Assembly (NCBI GenBank): GCA_937880065.1
Contig: CALFMA010000102.1
Coordinates: forward strand, 1 to 20,461
Direction: 5' to 3'
DNA: 20,461 nucleotides
Source of the DNA: an uncultured Ruminococcus sp.
GTDB lineage: Bacteria > Bacillota_A > Clostridia > Oscillospirales > Ruminococcaceae
In this document: positions 7,501 to 13,121 of the stretch, piece by piece
Position numbering within the stretch: position 1 is the stretch's first letter
Layout: every line of letters starts with the position of its first letter
Notes under the pieces: generated by a model
The model's input: the letters and a program-made list of their open reading frames with translations, nothing else
Told to the model about the DNA's origin: nothing
Database searches by the model: none
Position numbers and translations under genes: made by a program

Positions 7501-7542
7501 AAAAAAAGAAGGTGTGCTTCTGCGTTTTGCAAAAGCACACCT
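7501..7542 (-). terminator. Rho-independent terminator, minus strand
   Basis: AGGTGTGCTT (7510-7519) pairs with AAGCACACCT (7533-7542). On the minus strand the stem is followed by TCTTTTTTT. A second terminator stands at 7763-7806, so this one would end a separate short transcript started within the repeat array, or act as a backup. Confidence 0.75.
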
Positions 7543-7623
7543 GTTAAGGAATATGTAGGTCAAAATAGAAACCCCCGTAATTTAGTCTTTAGAGCTTTTG
7601 CCCCTAAAGGCTAACTTACGGCT

Positions 7624-7750
7624 GTCGCATGAAAGTGGCGTGAGTGTCGCACGAGAGTCAAATGACCCCCGTTTGCGTCGCACGAGAGTCAAATGAGAAA
7701 AATAGGTGTCGCACGAAAGTCGCATAGGGTGTCGCACGAAAGTCAAATGG
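7624..7750. repeat. Array of five phased direct repeats (iteron-like)
   Basis: Four copies fit GTCGCACGARAGTCAAATG or a close variant, beginning at 7646, 7677, 7708 and 7731. A degenerate copy begins at 7624. Starts are spaced 22, 31, 31 and 23 bp apart, that is about two or three helical turns, so all copies face the same side of the DNA. On the minus strand each full copy contains TTGACT. The array lies in a gene-free segment between two minus-strand terminators. Possible roles are iterons of a replication origin, a partition site or a regulator array. No replication initiator gene is in the window. Confidence 0.75.
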
Positions 7751-7762
7751 TCATTTTTCGAC

Positions 7763-7806
7763 AAAAAAACAGAGGGGGCGAACCTTTTTCGGGTTCGCTC
7801 CCTCTG
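7763..7806 (-). terminator. Strong rho-independent terminator of the GAF/SARP-like gene
   Basis: A 15-bp stem (7770-7784 with 7792-7806, one G-U) with a 7-nt loop, followed on the minus strand by seven T residues (7769-7763). It begins about 20 bp past the stop codon of the upstream gene. Confidence 0.85.
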
Positions 7807-7825
7807 CTGCTGAGATGTTTGATTT

Positions 7826-9238
7826 TTAGTCAAATAGCTGTCCGTATGGAAGTGATTCGTCCTTACAGATGAATTTTTGAAGCGTGTCAAATTCTTCCGA
7901 GGTAAGACGGGTTTTCGCCTTCTCGATTTCACGCTTGGCGAGTACCACGGCACTTGAATGATAAATAGCATAAACGAGCCAATATTGTGCCTTTACATTT
8001 TCGGGTACAAGGTTCAATGCCTGGGTAGCAAAGTGATGGATAGCATCGTAATCTTCAAATTCAGCAAATATTGATAGGAGTTCATTGACCATAGAGATAT
8101 ATTTCATCTTATAGTCTGTCGCAATGCCAACAATCCAATGGTCATCACAAGCAGCTCCTAAGACGTGTCCTTTATAAAGCTTGATGGCGTGTTTCAAGGA
8201 GTGTACTTTTTGCGGAATGGGAATATCCTGTTGCACCTGCTTCCACAACTTCTCAAACTTTTGCAGATCGCTCATTACGTTCGCTGACGGACTTAATCTA
8301 TAGCCGTTTGGCGTATATTCTATGAGCTTGCTCTTGCAGATCGGCTCAAACGACTTTCTAAAGCGGTATATATAACCACGAATATTCTTGTTTATGGTGT
8401 CGATGTCGGAACCATCTTCCGGGTACAAAGCATCGGCAATAGCTAAAGCGGAATGAGATGTTTTTCTGTTGAGCATGATGTAAGCAACGGCACGGCTACT
8501 CTTTGGAGAATTAAAATCCTGTTCTTTCCACACGCCTGCTGATGTTGTGATTTCCATTCCTCCGAAGAAATTGATAATAACATCGTTGTCGGTCTTGATT
8601 TCATCCGGCGTAAGAGCCATTCTGACTCTTTCCATAGTATTCTTCTGTGCAATGGCACGATGAAGAACGTAAGCGAGAATATTGAGAGTGCTTGTCCTGT
8701 AGTTATACTTTTTGAGATTTCGGACAACAAGAAAACCCATAGGCTTGGGTCCAAAAGGAACTGCCATAACGGAGTGTACTTCGAGCCGTTTATAGACTTG
8801 GTATTCCTTGGGCGAGGTTTTGTTAATTTCTTCAACATCCGAGAAGATGATTGGCTTCTGCTTTTTGATTGCATCAACAATACTGGGCATAACCATAAGG
8901 TTCTCAAATTCCTGCAGCTTCTCCAGTTCTTTCACGGTGGGATCAATGTTGTACCACCAACCGGTAGCCCAGATATTGAGTTCCAAGTCAATCTCAATAA
9001 CGCCCGCCCAATCTGCATCATAAAATGCACACGCTGCTGCAAGTGCTTTCTTTGCAATTTCTCCGGGATCATCGTTTGTATGTAACCCCGATTCCAGTTC
9101 GCTGATGGTCTTTTCCTGTTCAATGCAATATGTAACATATTCATTCTCATGCTGAGAAAAGTCCTGCACAACAGACGGGGGATGTGTGTCTTGCGGTTTC
9201 TCAATTCTCTTGATGAAACCGCCGAAAAAATTAGCCAT
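7826..9238 (-). CDS. GAF-domain plus SARP-like (winged helix and BTAD) transcription regulator
   Basis: A 470-residue cytoplasmic protein with three parts. Residues about 55-200 look like a GAF sensor domain (AACAFYDADWAGVIEIDLEL ... VMAVPFGPKPMGFLVVRN). Residues about 222-316 form an OmpR/SARP-type winged helix (SSRAVAYIMLNRKTSHSALA ... TINKNIRGYIYRFRKSF ... LIEYTPNGYRL). Residues about 325-450 form a helical bacterial transcriptional activator domain (FEKLWKQVQQ ... LYKGHVLG ... YDAIHHFATQALNLVPENVKA). It would bind a small ligand and control transcription; ligand and targets are unknown. The start is supported by AAGGAGG ten bases upstream. It is monocistronic, with a TATAAT-type -10 upstream and a strong terminator downstream. 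Confidence 0.75.
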   Translation of the reverse strand: MANFFGGFIKRIEKPQDTHPPSVVQDFSQHENEYVTYCIEQEKTISELESGLHTNDDPGEIAKKALAAACAFYDADWAGVIEIDLELNIWATGWWYNIDPTVKELEKLQEFENLMVMPSIVDAIKKQKPIIFSDVEEINKTSPKEYQVYKRLEVHSVMAVPFGPKPMGFLVVRNLKKYNYRTSTLNILAYVLHRAIAQKNTMERVRMALTPDEIKTDNDVIINFFGGMEITTSAGVWKEQDFNSPKSSRAVAYIMLNRKTSHSALAIADALYPEDGSDIDTINKNIRGYIYRFRKSFEPICKSKLIEYTPNGYRLSPSANVMSDLQKFEKLWKQVQQDIPIPQKVHSLKHAIKLYKGHVLGAACDDHWIVGIATDYKMKYISMVNELLSIFAEFEDYDAIHHFATQALNLVPENVKAQYWLVYAIYHSSAVVLAKREIEKAKTRLTSEEFDTLQKFICKDESLPYGQLFD

Positions 9239-9275
9239 AACGCTATTTCCTCCTTATATCATTTTGTTTTCCAAT

Positions 9276-9281
9276 ATTATA
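9276..9281 (-). promoter_or_regulatory. -10 element of the GAF/SARP-like gene
   Basis: A perfect TATAAT on the minus strand, 38 bp upstream of the ATG. No clear -35 is seen; that position falls inside the palindromic terminator at 9292-9330, which may also act as an operator. Confidence 0.4.
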
Positions 9282-9291
9282 CAAGAAAAAG

Positions 9292-9330
9292 ACTGCGAAA
9301 CTTCGGGAAATTTGCCGAACGTCTCGCAGT
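9292..9330. terminator. Bidirectional terminator-like palindrome
   Basis: ACTGCGA (9292-9298) pairs with TCGCAGT (9324-9330), TTCGG (9302-9306) with CCGAA (9315-9319), and the AAATTT centre is self-complementary. Minus-strand continuation is CTTTTTCTTG; plus-strand continuation is TTTATCATTTTTTTG. It would end the gene remnant at 9366 on the minus strand. Confidence 0.55.
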
Positions 9331-9365
9331 TTTATCATTTTTTTGAAAGTTGGCTCATAAAATTA

Positions 9366-9485
9366 CTATTTGTCTTTATTTAGCCGACGGGTATTGCTTA
9401 TTACGAGCATCAGATCGTCATCGTCGAGCTTTTTGAGTTCTTCGATGGCAGATTGCAGTAGTGTCGGAACATAATGAGCTTTGTA
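9366..9485 (-). pseudogene. 3' remnant of a regulator-like gene
   Basis: The minus-strand frame ends in IEELKKLDDDDLMLVISNTR followed by RLNKDK and a stop. This resembles the C-terminal tail of XRE-type regulators, which often end in a short acidic helix plus RLNK. No helix-turn-helix, start codon or ribosome site precedes it. The upstream residues (rich in Phe and Cys) look non-coding. A terminator lies 36 bp downstream, as expected for a real gene end. The remnant borders the ECF promoter/leader unit, so that unit may have been inserted here and removed the 5' part. Identification is weak. Confidence 0.3.
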
Positions 9486-9596
9486 AAATATGCTACAACA
9501 AAGCCCAAAGCTGAGACTTAAAACAAAGAAAAAGCTATTAGGGTACAACTCCAAGGAAATAGAGGTTTGAAAAAAATAAAAAATTTTTTAGAAGGT

Positions 9597-9621
9597 TGCG
9601 ACCAACGGCAAAAAAATCGTA
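9597..9621 (+). promoter_or_regulatory. ECF-type promoter 1 (secreted protease unit)
   Basis: TGCGAC (9597-9602), a 15-bp spacer, then CGTA (9618-9621). The same two elements, with the same spacing, occur at 13873-13897 and at 16824-16848, directly upstream of an ECF sigma gene. CGTA at -10 is a known ECF feature (compare Bacillus SigW, TGAAAC-N16-CGTA). An A/T-rich stretch precedes it. Confidence 0.7.
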
Positions 9622-9673
9622 CTTATGGGGTGAAAGGACGTGTAGACCTCTCTGCCGGTTGCGGAGGAGCTGT

Positions 9674-9691
9674 ATGGATTTCAAATACTGA
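9674..9691 (+). CDS. 5-codon upstream ORF (MDFKY), leader copy 1
   Basis: GGAGGAG stands 4 nt before ATG GAT TTC AAA TAC TGA. The ORF and its ribosome site are identical in leader copy 2. It ends 19 nt before the next upstream ORF, whose AGGAGG begins 4 nt after the stop, so the two are probably coupled. Confidence 0.4.
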   Translation: MDFKY

Positions 9692-9710
9692 TACAGGAGG
9701 TAAAATTGCC

Positions 9711-9812
9711 ATGATCGCTTTTAATGCTCGGCGTGGGCTTATGCGCTGGTCTGCTTTTTTCGCCCTCTGTTTTTGGAGGCTCCGATTAAAAGTCAGCAGG
9801 ATCAGCGCATAG
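9711..9812 (+). CDS. 33-residue upstream ORF / leader peptide, leader copy 1
   Basis: AGGAGG lies 10 nt before the ATG. The peptide begins MIAFNARRGLMRWSAFFALC and is strongly cationic and aromatic (several Arg, two Trp, five Phe). The frame and stop codon are kept in copy 2, with three conservative changes near the end (V/I, S/N, S/G) and two silent ones. The 3' half of the ORF overlaps one of two competing RNA stems and its TAG lies within the shared arm. Such a layout is typical of translation-sensing leaders. It could alternatively be a small membrane-active peptide. The same frame is open further upstream to a GTG at 9630, but that position lies almost at the presumed transcription start. 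Confidence 0.45.
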   Translation: MIAFNARRGLMRWSAFFALCFWRLRLKVSRISA

Positions 9813-9839
9813 CCTATCCGTGATGATTGGGTTATGCGC
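9740..9839 (+). promoter_or_regulatory. Two mutually exclusive stems in leader copy 1
   Basis: Stem 1 pairs TATGCGCTGGTC (9740-9751) with GATCAGCGCATA (9800-9811): 12 pairs, one G-U. Stem 2 pairs GCGCATAGCCT (9805-9815) with GGGTTATGCGC (9829-9839): 11 pairs, two G-U. They share 9805-9811 and cannot coexist. Differences in copy 2 keep pairing in both stems. No T-tract follows stem 2, so it is not an ordinary terminator; control of translation, RNA stability or a protein site is more likely. Confidence 0.5.
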
Positions 9840-9912
9840 ATTTCGTTCAACACATAACCAACATACTATTGCTTCACACGAAGCATAGACAATAAGCGAA
9901 AGGAGCTTTGTA

Positions 9913-11172
9913 ATGAAAAAAGTATTAAGTATCGTTCTATCCGTAGTGATGCTGCTTTCCATGAGCGTTCCTGCTTTCGCAGCTGATATTATTGAAAGCG
10001 AAACTGTTGTAATCGGTGGGGACAGTATTGAGAGAGAGGATTTATTTATTTCTGCAGAGCTTGCTCAAGAAATAACCACCCTTTTTATATCTGACATGAT
10101 TGCTATAGGAGAAGTCTCTTGGGATGCTTCGACTGACATTGTTGAAGTGATTGCCATGTATGACGGTACAGATGAAAATAATATCACCGCATATACAATT
10201 GAACTTGATGAGGGCTATGTTGTTATCTCTGCTTATGTTGATGTACCCAATGTCGTTCTTGAGTGGTCTGACAAAGCTGAGCCTTTATATAAGGAGTTTG
10301 ATTTGGCTGAAACAGATCAGATTGTTTATGGCGGATCGCTTTACTATTACAAGGATAGCGGAAATGGGACATTAGAAACATTGACCGGCTTCACTATTGA
10401 GCAAAGCGAAGTTATCAATGTTCTTGAAACCAAATACGACCTTGCTAATGTTCCAACGGCGATTGTCTCGGCTTTGGTTAATGATAATGATGCAAGTTTA
10501 ATGACAACCACTCCTGGTTCGTCCAGCGTGATTACTGATCCGATTTCTCATGCAGATCAGTGGTATAATGGTCCGTATAGTTGTAATGATTATCAGAATC
10601 ATTGGGAAGAAAACGGATCAACTGTTGAATGTCACAGTACAAGTGAATATCGCAATTTGGGTAATGGCTTTAAGAATCATTGCGGTCCTACTGCTATAAC
10701 AAATATGCTTGTTATGTATGGAAACAGATTCGGAGTCACTGAAATTAACAACGAAGATGATGACGATATTTTCTTGACCGTTGCTAATATTGGAACATCA
10801 CACCTTTATTATATCAATTCTGATGCATTAGGAATAATCGGCGGAACTGCAAATGCAAGTGCAGACAATTATATTTTGGATGCATTTGAGGCTTACGATG
10901 TTTCCGGAATTACAGTTGAAGGAAGATTCAATATCAACTATACTAACATAGAGATATCTTTGCGAAACGACAGATTGCTTTATCTCCTTCTTGATGACCA
11001 CGATTTATATGGGAATCATCATGTTATCTGCTACGCCTATACTCGTCTTGTTAGTAGTACGGACGGAAGTTATGTAACATACCTAAAGGTTGCCGATGGT
11101 TGGGCAAGTACACCAAGATATATTGATATTGCCTCTGTCAACGGTGATAAATACTGGGAAATTAATTATTGA
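9913..11172 (+). CDS. Secreted cysteine protease-like protein (C10/C39-like fold) with propeptide
   Basis: A 419-residue exported protein. Residues 1-23 form a signal peptide (MKKVL..., cleavage after AFA). Residues about 90-125 contain GYVVISAYVDVPNVVLEWSD, which resembles the propeptide of streptopain-type (C10) proteases. The catalytic domain starts near 245: NHCGPTAITN gives the likely nucleophile Cys257, GNHHVICYAY the likely His369 or His370, and VADGW Asp395, usually part of the active site in papain-like C10/C39 folds. The ribosome site is AAAGGAG. It is transcribed from the ECF promoter through the conserved leader, and a small membrane protein follows 14 bp after the stop. The substrate is unknown; protease activity is inferred from motifs. 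Confidence 0.7.
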   Translation: MKKVLSIVLSVVMLLSMSVPAFAADIIESETVVIGGDSIEREDLFISAELAQEITTLFISDMIAIGEVSWDASTDIVEVIAMYDGTDENNITAYTIELDEGYVVISAYVDVPNVVLEWSDKAEPLYKEFDLAETDQIVYGGSLYYYKDSGNGTLETLTGFTIEQSEVINVLETKYDLANVPTAIVSALVNDNDASLMTTTPGSSSVITDPISHADQWYNGPYSCNDYQNHWEENGSTVECHSTSEYRNLGNGFKNHCGPTAITNMLVMYGNRFGVTEINNEDDDDIFLTVANIGTSHLYYINSDALGIIGGTANASADNYILDAFEAYDVSGITVEGRFNINYTNIEISLRNDRLLYLLLDDHDLYGNHHVICYAYTRLVSSTDGSYVTYLKVADGWASTPRYIDIASVNGDKYWEINY

Positions 11173-11186
11173 GTGTGGAGGTCTTT

Positions 11187-11519
11187 ATGAAAAAGAAAAT
11201 TCTGATTTTGATACCTGTCCTTTTATTGTGTCTCGCAATTGCATTTGTTGCTTTTTTGTCACTTGGACGTGCTGGCGGGGAAATTGGGTTCGATGCAACA
11301 GTTCTGTCTGTTGACGGTACCATGATAACTGCCAAGGTAACAAATGATGAAGCTTCCTTTTTCTCAAAAAAGCTTCCACAGACGATAATCTTTGATGCGA
11401 GCGTTTCTGGAAACACTGACCTAAACATCGGAGATGAGATTGGCGGTTGCTATCTTAAGGGTTCGATTGAGGGTGAGAATGTTTGCGTTGTAAGTCTTGT
11501 AATTAACTCAATGCAATAA
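11187..11519 (+). CDS. Small membrane-anchored protein with a beta-rich (OB-like) domain
   Basis: 110 residues. I chose the ATG at 11187 because GGAGGT stands just upstream; the frame is open to a TTG at 11169 overlapping the protease stop, with no ribosome site there. An N-terminal hydrophobic helix (residues 4-26) is an uncleaved anchor or signal peptide. The rest (DATVLSVDGTMITAKV ... NIGDEIGGCYLKGSIEGENV) looks like a small beta barrel of the kind seen in DUF3221/YobA-like proteins, though this is only a resemblance. It is co-transcribed with the protease and followed by a terminator, so it may be its membrane partner, inhibitor or immunity-type protein (inference). Confidence 0.65.
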   Translation: MKKKILILIPVLLLCLAIAFVAFLSLGRAGGEIGFDATVLSVDGTMITAKVTNDEASFFSKKLPQTIIFDASVSGNTDLNIGDEIGGCYLKGSIEGENVCVVSLVINSMQ

Positions 11520-11552
11520 AATCATTAACAAATCATAAAACGTTTAATACTG

Positions 11553-11588
11553 GACCGATGGACAGAAAAAGTGTCCATCGGTCTTTTT
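11553..11588 (+). terminator. Rho-independent terminator of the protease unit
   Basis: GACCGATGGAC (11553-11563) pairs perfectly with GTCCATCGGTC (11573-11583), followed by TTTTT. Confidence 0.9.
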
Positions 11589-11665
11589 CGTTAAAAAGTT
11601 GCACCCTGCTTCTACGATTAGCAGAACTGTTCGACGGGTGGCTTATTCCGAAAAAACAGCAAAAA

Positions 11666-11686
11666 ACTTATACTATTTATATAAGT
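11666..11686. promoter_or_regulatory. Operator-like inverted repeat upstream of the XRE gene
   Basis: ACTTATA (11666-11672) and TATAAGT (11680-11686) are a perfect 7-bp inverted repeat with a 7-bp centre. They overlap TATACT/TATAAG -10-like sequences 30-50 bp upstream of the XRE start. This fits autorepression by the adjacent regulator. Confidence 0.5.
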
Positions 11687-11715
11687 ATACTGCTATTTGA
11701 GAAGGAGGTGCGAAG

Positions 11716-12039
11716 ATGGACAAGGCAGCGATTGGTTCTCGTTTACGAGAGGCAAGAAATATGGTTAAGCTCACACAAGAACAGTTGGCTGAAAAAGTCG
11801 ATATTGGTACAACTTATATTTCTGATATTGAGCGTGGAGCCAAGTTTCCCAGTCTGAGTTTGTTTATAAAGATCGTGGATGCCTTGGGCGTGTCCTCGGA
11901 CTTTATTCTTCGTGGCGAGATTGAAGCCGGAAAGAACTTTGTGTATGACGATATTACAAAGAAACTCGACGGACTTACGCCAAAGCAGAGGTTAGCTGTT
12001 GCCGAATTGATTGAGGCATACATCAAGAATCTAAATTGA
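11716..12039 (+). CDS. XRE-family helix-turn-helix regulator
   Basis: 107 residues. The HTH domain occupies about residues 6-62, with IGSRLREARNMVKLTQEQLA, then VDIGTTYISDIERGAKFPSL and DALGVSSDFIL, the classic lambda-Cro/P22 C2-like pattern. A short C-terminal helical part (LTPKQRLAVAELIEAYIK) probably dimerises. The ribosome site is AAGGAGG. An inverted repeat over the presumed promoter suggests autorepression, and a terminator follows 14 bp after the stop, so it is monocistronic. It probably controls neighbouring cassette genes; the target is not evident. Confidence 0.85.
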   Translation: MDKAAIGSRLREARNMVKLTQEQLAEKVDIGTTYISDIERGAKFPSLSLFIKIVDALGVSSDFILRGEIEAGKNFVYDDITKKLDGLTPKQRLAVAELIEAYIKNLN

Positions 12040-12052
12040 CATTGAACATCCA

Positions 12053-12085
12053 GAGGACGATCCGTTACGGGTCGTCCTCTTTTTT
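12053..12085 (+). terminator. Rho-independent terminator of the XRE gene
   Basis: GAGGACGATCC (12053-12063) pairs with GGGTCGTCCTC (12069-12079), one G-U, followed by TTTTTT. Confidence 0.9.
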
Positions 12086-12163
12086 ATGCCCTTCTGTCAG
12101 ATTGTGTCGATGAATTTTGCTTATTCAACGCCACATTCCGACAGTTTTTTTACTTCCTGCGAG

Positions 12164-12169
12164 TATAAT
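12164..12169 (+). promoter_or_regulatory. -10 element for the AbrB-like/sigma-like operon
   Basis: TATAAT 55 bp upstream of the ATG at 12225. No convincing -35 at 16-18 bp (ACAGTT at 17 bp), so an activator may be needed. Confidence 0.35.
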
Positions 12170-12224
12170 ATAGACAAGTAGCAGAACATTACTACGGATA
12201 GCCGAATACAAAAGGAGTGATATT

Positions 12225-12425
12225 ATGACACAAATCGGCATAGTGAGAAAAGTGGACTCGCTCGGAAGGGTTACTCTCCCAAAAGAGTTAAGGCGTGTGT
12301 TTTGTTTGGAAAAAGACAGCCAAATAGAAATACTTGCCACAGATCAAGGGATACTTTTGCGTGTCCCCAATATTGAAGTCAAGCGAACGGACAAAAGAGG
12401 AAGCGAGGTGCTGTCTAATGGCTAA
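12225..12425 (+). CDS. AbrB/SpoVT-type DNA-binding protein
   Basis: 66 residues. GIVRKVDSLGRVTLPKELRR is the signature of the AbrB/SpoVT swapped-hairpin DNA-binding domain, followed by QIEILATDQGILLRVPN. Members act as dimeric or tetrameric transition-state regulators. The length fits a minimal AbrB-type protein without a sensor domain. AAAAGGAG precedes the ATG. The last 8 bases overlap the next gene's start, indicating translational coupling and a joint role. It resembles the broken spoVT at the left edge only in the domain; the two are not copies. Confidence 0.8.
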   Translation: MTQIGIVRKVDSLGRVTLPKELRRVFCLEKDSQIEILATDQGILLRVPNIEVKRTDKRGSEVLSNG

Positions 12426-13098
12426 TGAAAGTACAACAGATAAAAGAAGCATCTTGATGGAAGAATACCCCCGAAATCTGCTCCTTGCCGTCAGAGACAC
12501 AAGGGAGCAAGAGGAACCAACGGAGCTGACCGCTGATGTCCTTGCAGGAATACAATACGCCCTCTCTACGCTTAACGAGCGAGAACAGCTTGTGCTCTGC
12601 AGGAGGTACAAAGAGCAAAAAACGCTGCGTGAGATCGGTGAAGAAATCGGAGTAAAGCAAGAACGCAGCCGACAGATCGAAACAGCAGCTCTCCGAAAGC
12701 TACGTTATCCACGCAATATGCGCTTTATAACGAAAGGTGTGGACGGGTATATAAAGGAGCGTTGCAAGGTCGAATATGAGCGTGGCTATCAAGTTGGGTA
12801 TAATGCGGGCTATCAACAAGGCGTGGATGAAGCATCGAACGGTGTCAGCAAAGCAGGTATCAGCGTTACGATAGTATCTCTGCCGATTGAGGCATTGGAC
12901 TTGTCGGTACGTTCCTTTAACGCTCTGCGCCGAGCCGGTTATGTAACGATTGGCGATCTGCTGAAGGTGAACGAAAAAGATATTATCCACATCAAGAACC
13001 TCGGCATAAAGCAGCGTCAAGAGGTCGCCGTAAGTTTGTATCGTTACGGTATATCACAAACAGCGTGGGACATCTACTGCCCCCGAATGAACGACTAA
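12418..13098 (+). CDS. Sigma region 4-like HTH fused to an RNA polymerase alpha-CTD-like domain
   Basis: 226 residues from the ATG at 12418 (MANEST..., GAGGTG upstream); the longer in-frame extension to 12334 overlaps the AbrB-like gene and has no ribosome site. Residues about 50-98 (LNEREQLVLCRRYKEQKTLR, EIGEEIGVKQERSRQIETAA) match sigma-70 region 4. A Tyr/Gly-rich linker with YxxGYxxGYxxGYxxG spacing (about 118-134) follows. Residues about 155-215 (LDLSVRSFNALRRAGYVTIG, DLLKVNEKDI, IKNLGIKQRQEV) match the helix-hairpin-helix alpha C-terminal domain of RNA polymerase. It may contact a -35 region and UP or activator surfaces at the same time. No region 2 is present. Confidence 0.75.
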   Translation: MANESTTDKRSILMEEYPRNLLLAVRDTREQEEPTELTADVLAGIQYALSTLNEREQLVLCRRYKEQKTLREIGEEIGVKQERSRQIETAALRKLRYPRNMRFITKGVDGYIKERCKVEYERGYQVGYNAGYQQGVDEASNGVSKAGISVTIVSLPIEALDLSVRSFNALRRAGYVTIGDLLKVNEKDIIHIKNLGIKQRQEVAVSLYRYGISQTAWDIYCPRMND

Positions 13099-13121
13099 TA
13101 TTTATATTGGAGGAAAATAAA

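Larger units (their letters stand above)
9622..9841 (+). repeat. Conserved leader, copy 1 (ungapped match to 13898-14117)
   Basis: From the promoter to GCGCAT this segment aligns without gaps to the region in front of the second secreted-protein gene. By hand count there are ten differences over 245 bp including the promoter, nine of them in the last 60 bp. It forms the start of the 5' untranslated region of the protease gene at 9913, about 70 bp further on. It contains two short ORFs and two alternative stems, listed separately. Confidence 0.75.

Noticed and set aside
7624..7750. CRISPR array
   Set aside because: Units are about 19-20 bp, spacers are only 2-11 bp and irregular, and no cas gene is present; helical phasing fits a protein-binding array better.
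7582..7971. 129-codon minus-strand frame across the repeat array and the end of the GAF/SARP-like gene
   Set aside because: It overlaps the 3' end of a clear gene in another frame, spans a strong terminator and its product just reflects the repeats.
9567..9812. 81-codon plus-strand frame starting before ECF promoter 1
   Set aside because: Its start lies upstream of the promoter and its first part translates promoter DNA; only the internal ATG at 9711 has a ribosome site.
9805..9841. Stem 2 of the leader as an intrinsic terminator
   Set aside because: Neither copy has a T-run after the stem (TTCG and CTCACT follow), so classical attenuation by termination at this point is not supported.
9623..9853. 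76-codon minus-strand frame in the conserved leader (also 13899-14117)
   Set aside because: It is conserved only because the DNA is; no ribosome site, and the plus strand has promoter, ribosome sites and the downstream gene.
12225..12425. AbrB-like gene as the missing 5' end of spoVT
   Set aside because: The domain is related, but VDSLGRVTLPKELRR differs from the spoVT fragment's DDLGRVVIPKEIRR, and the gene is complete with its own operon.
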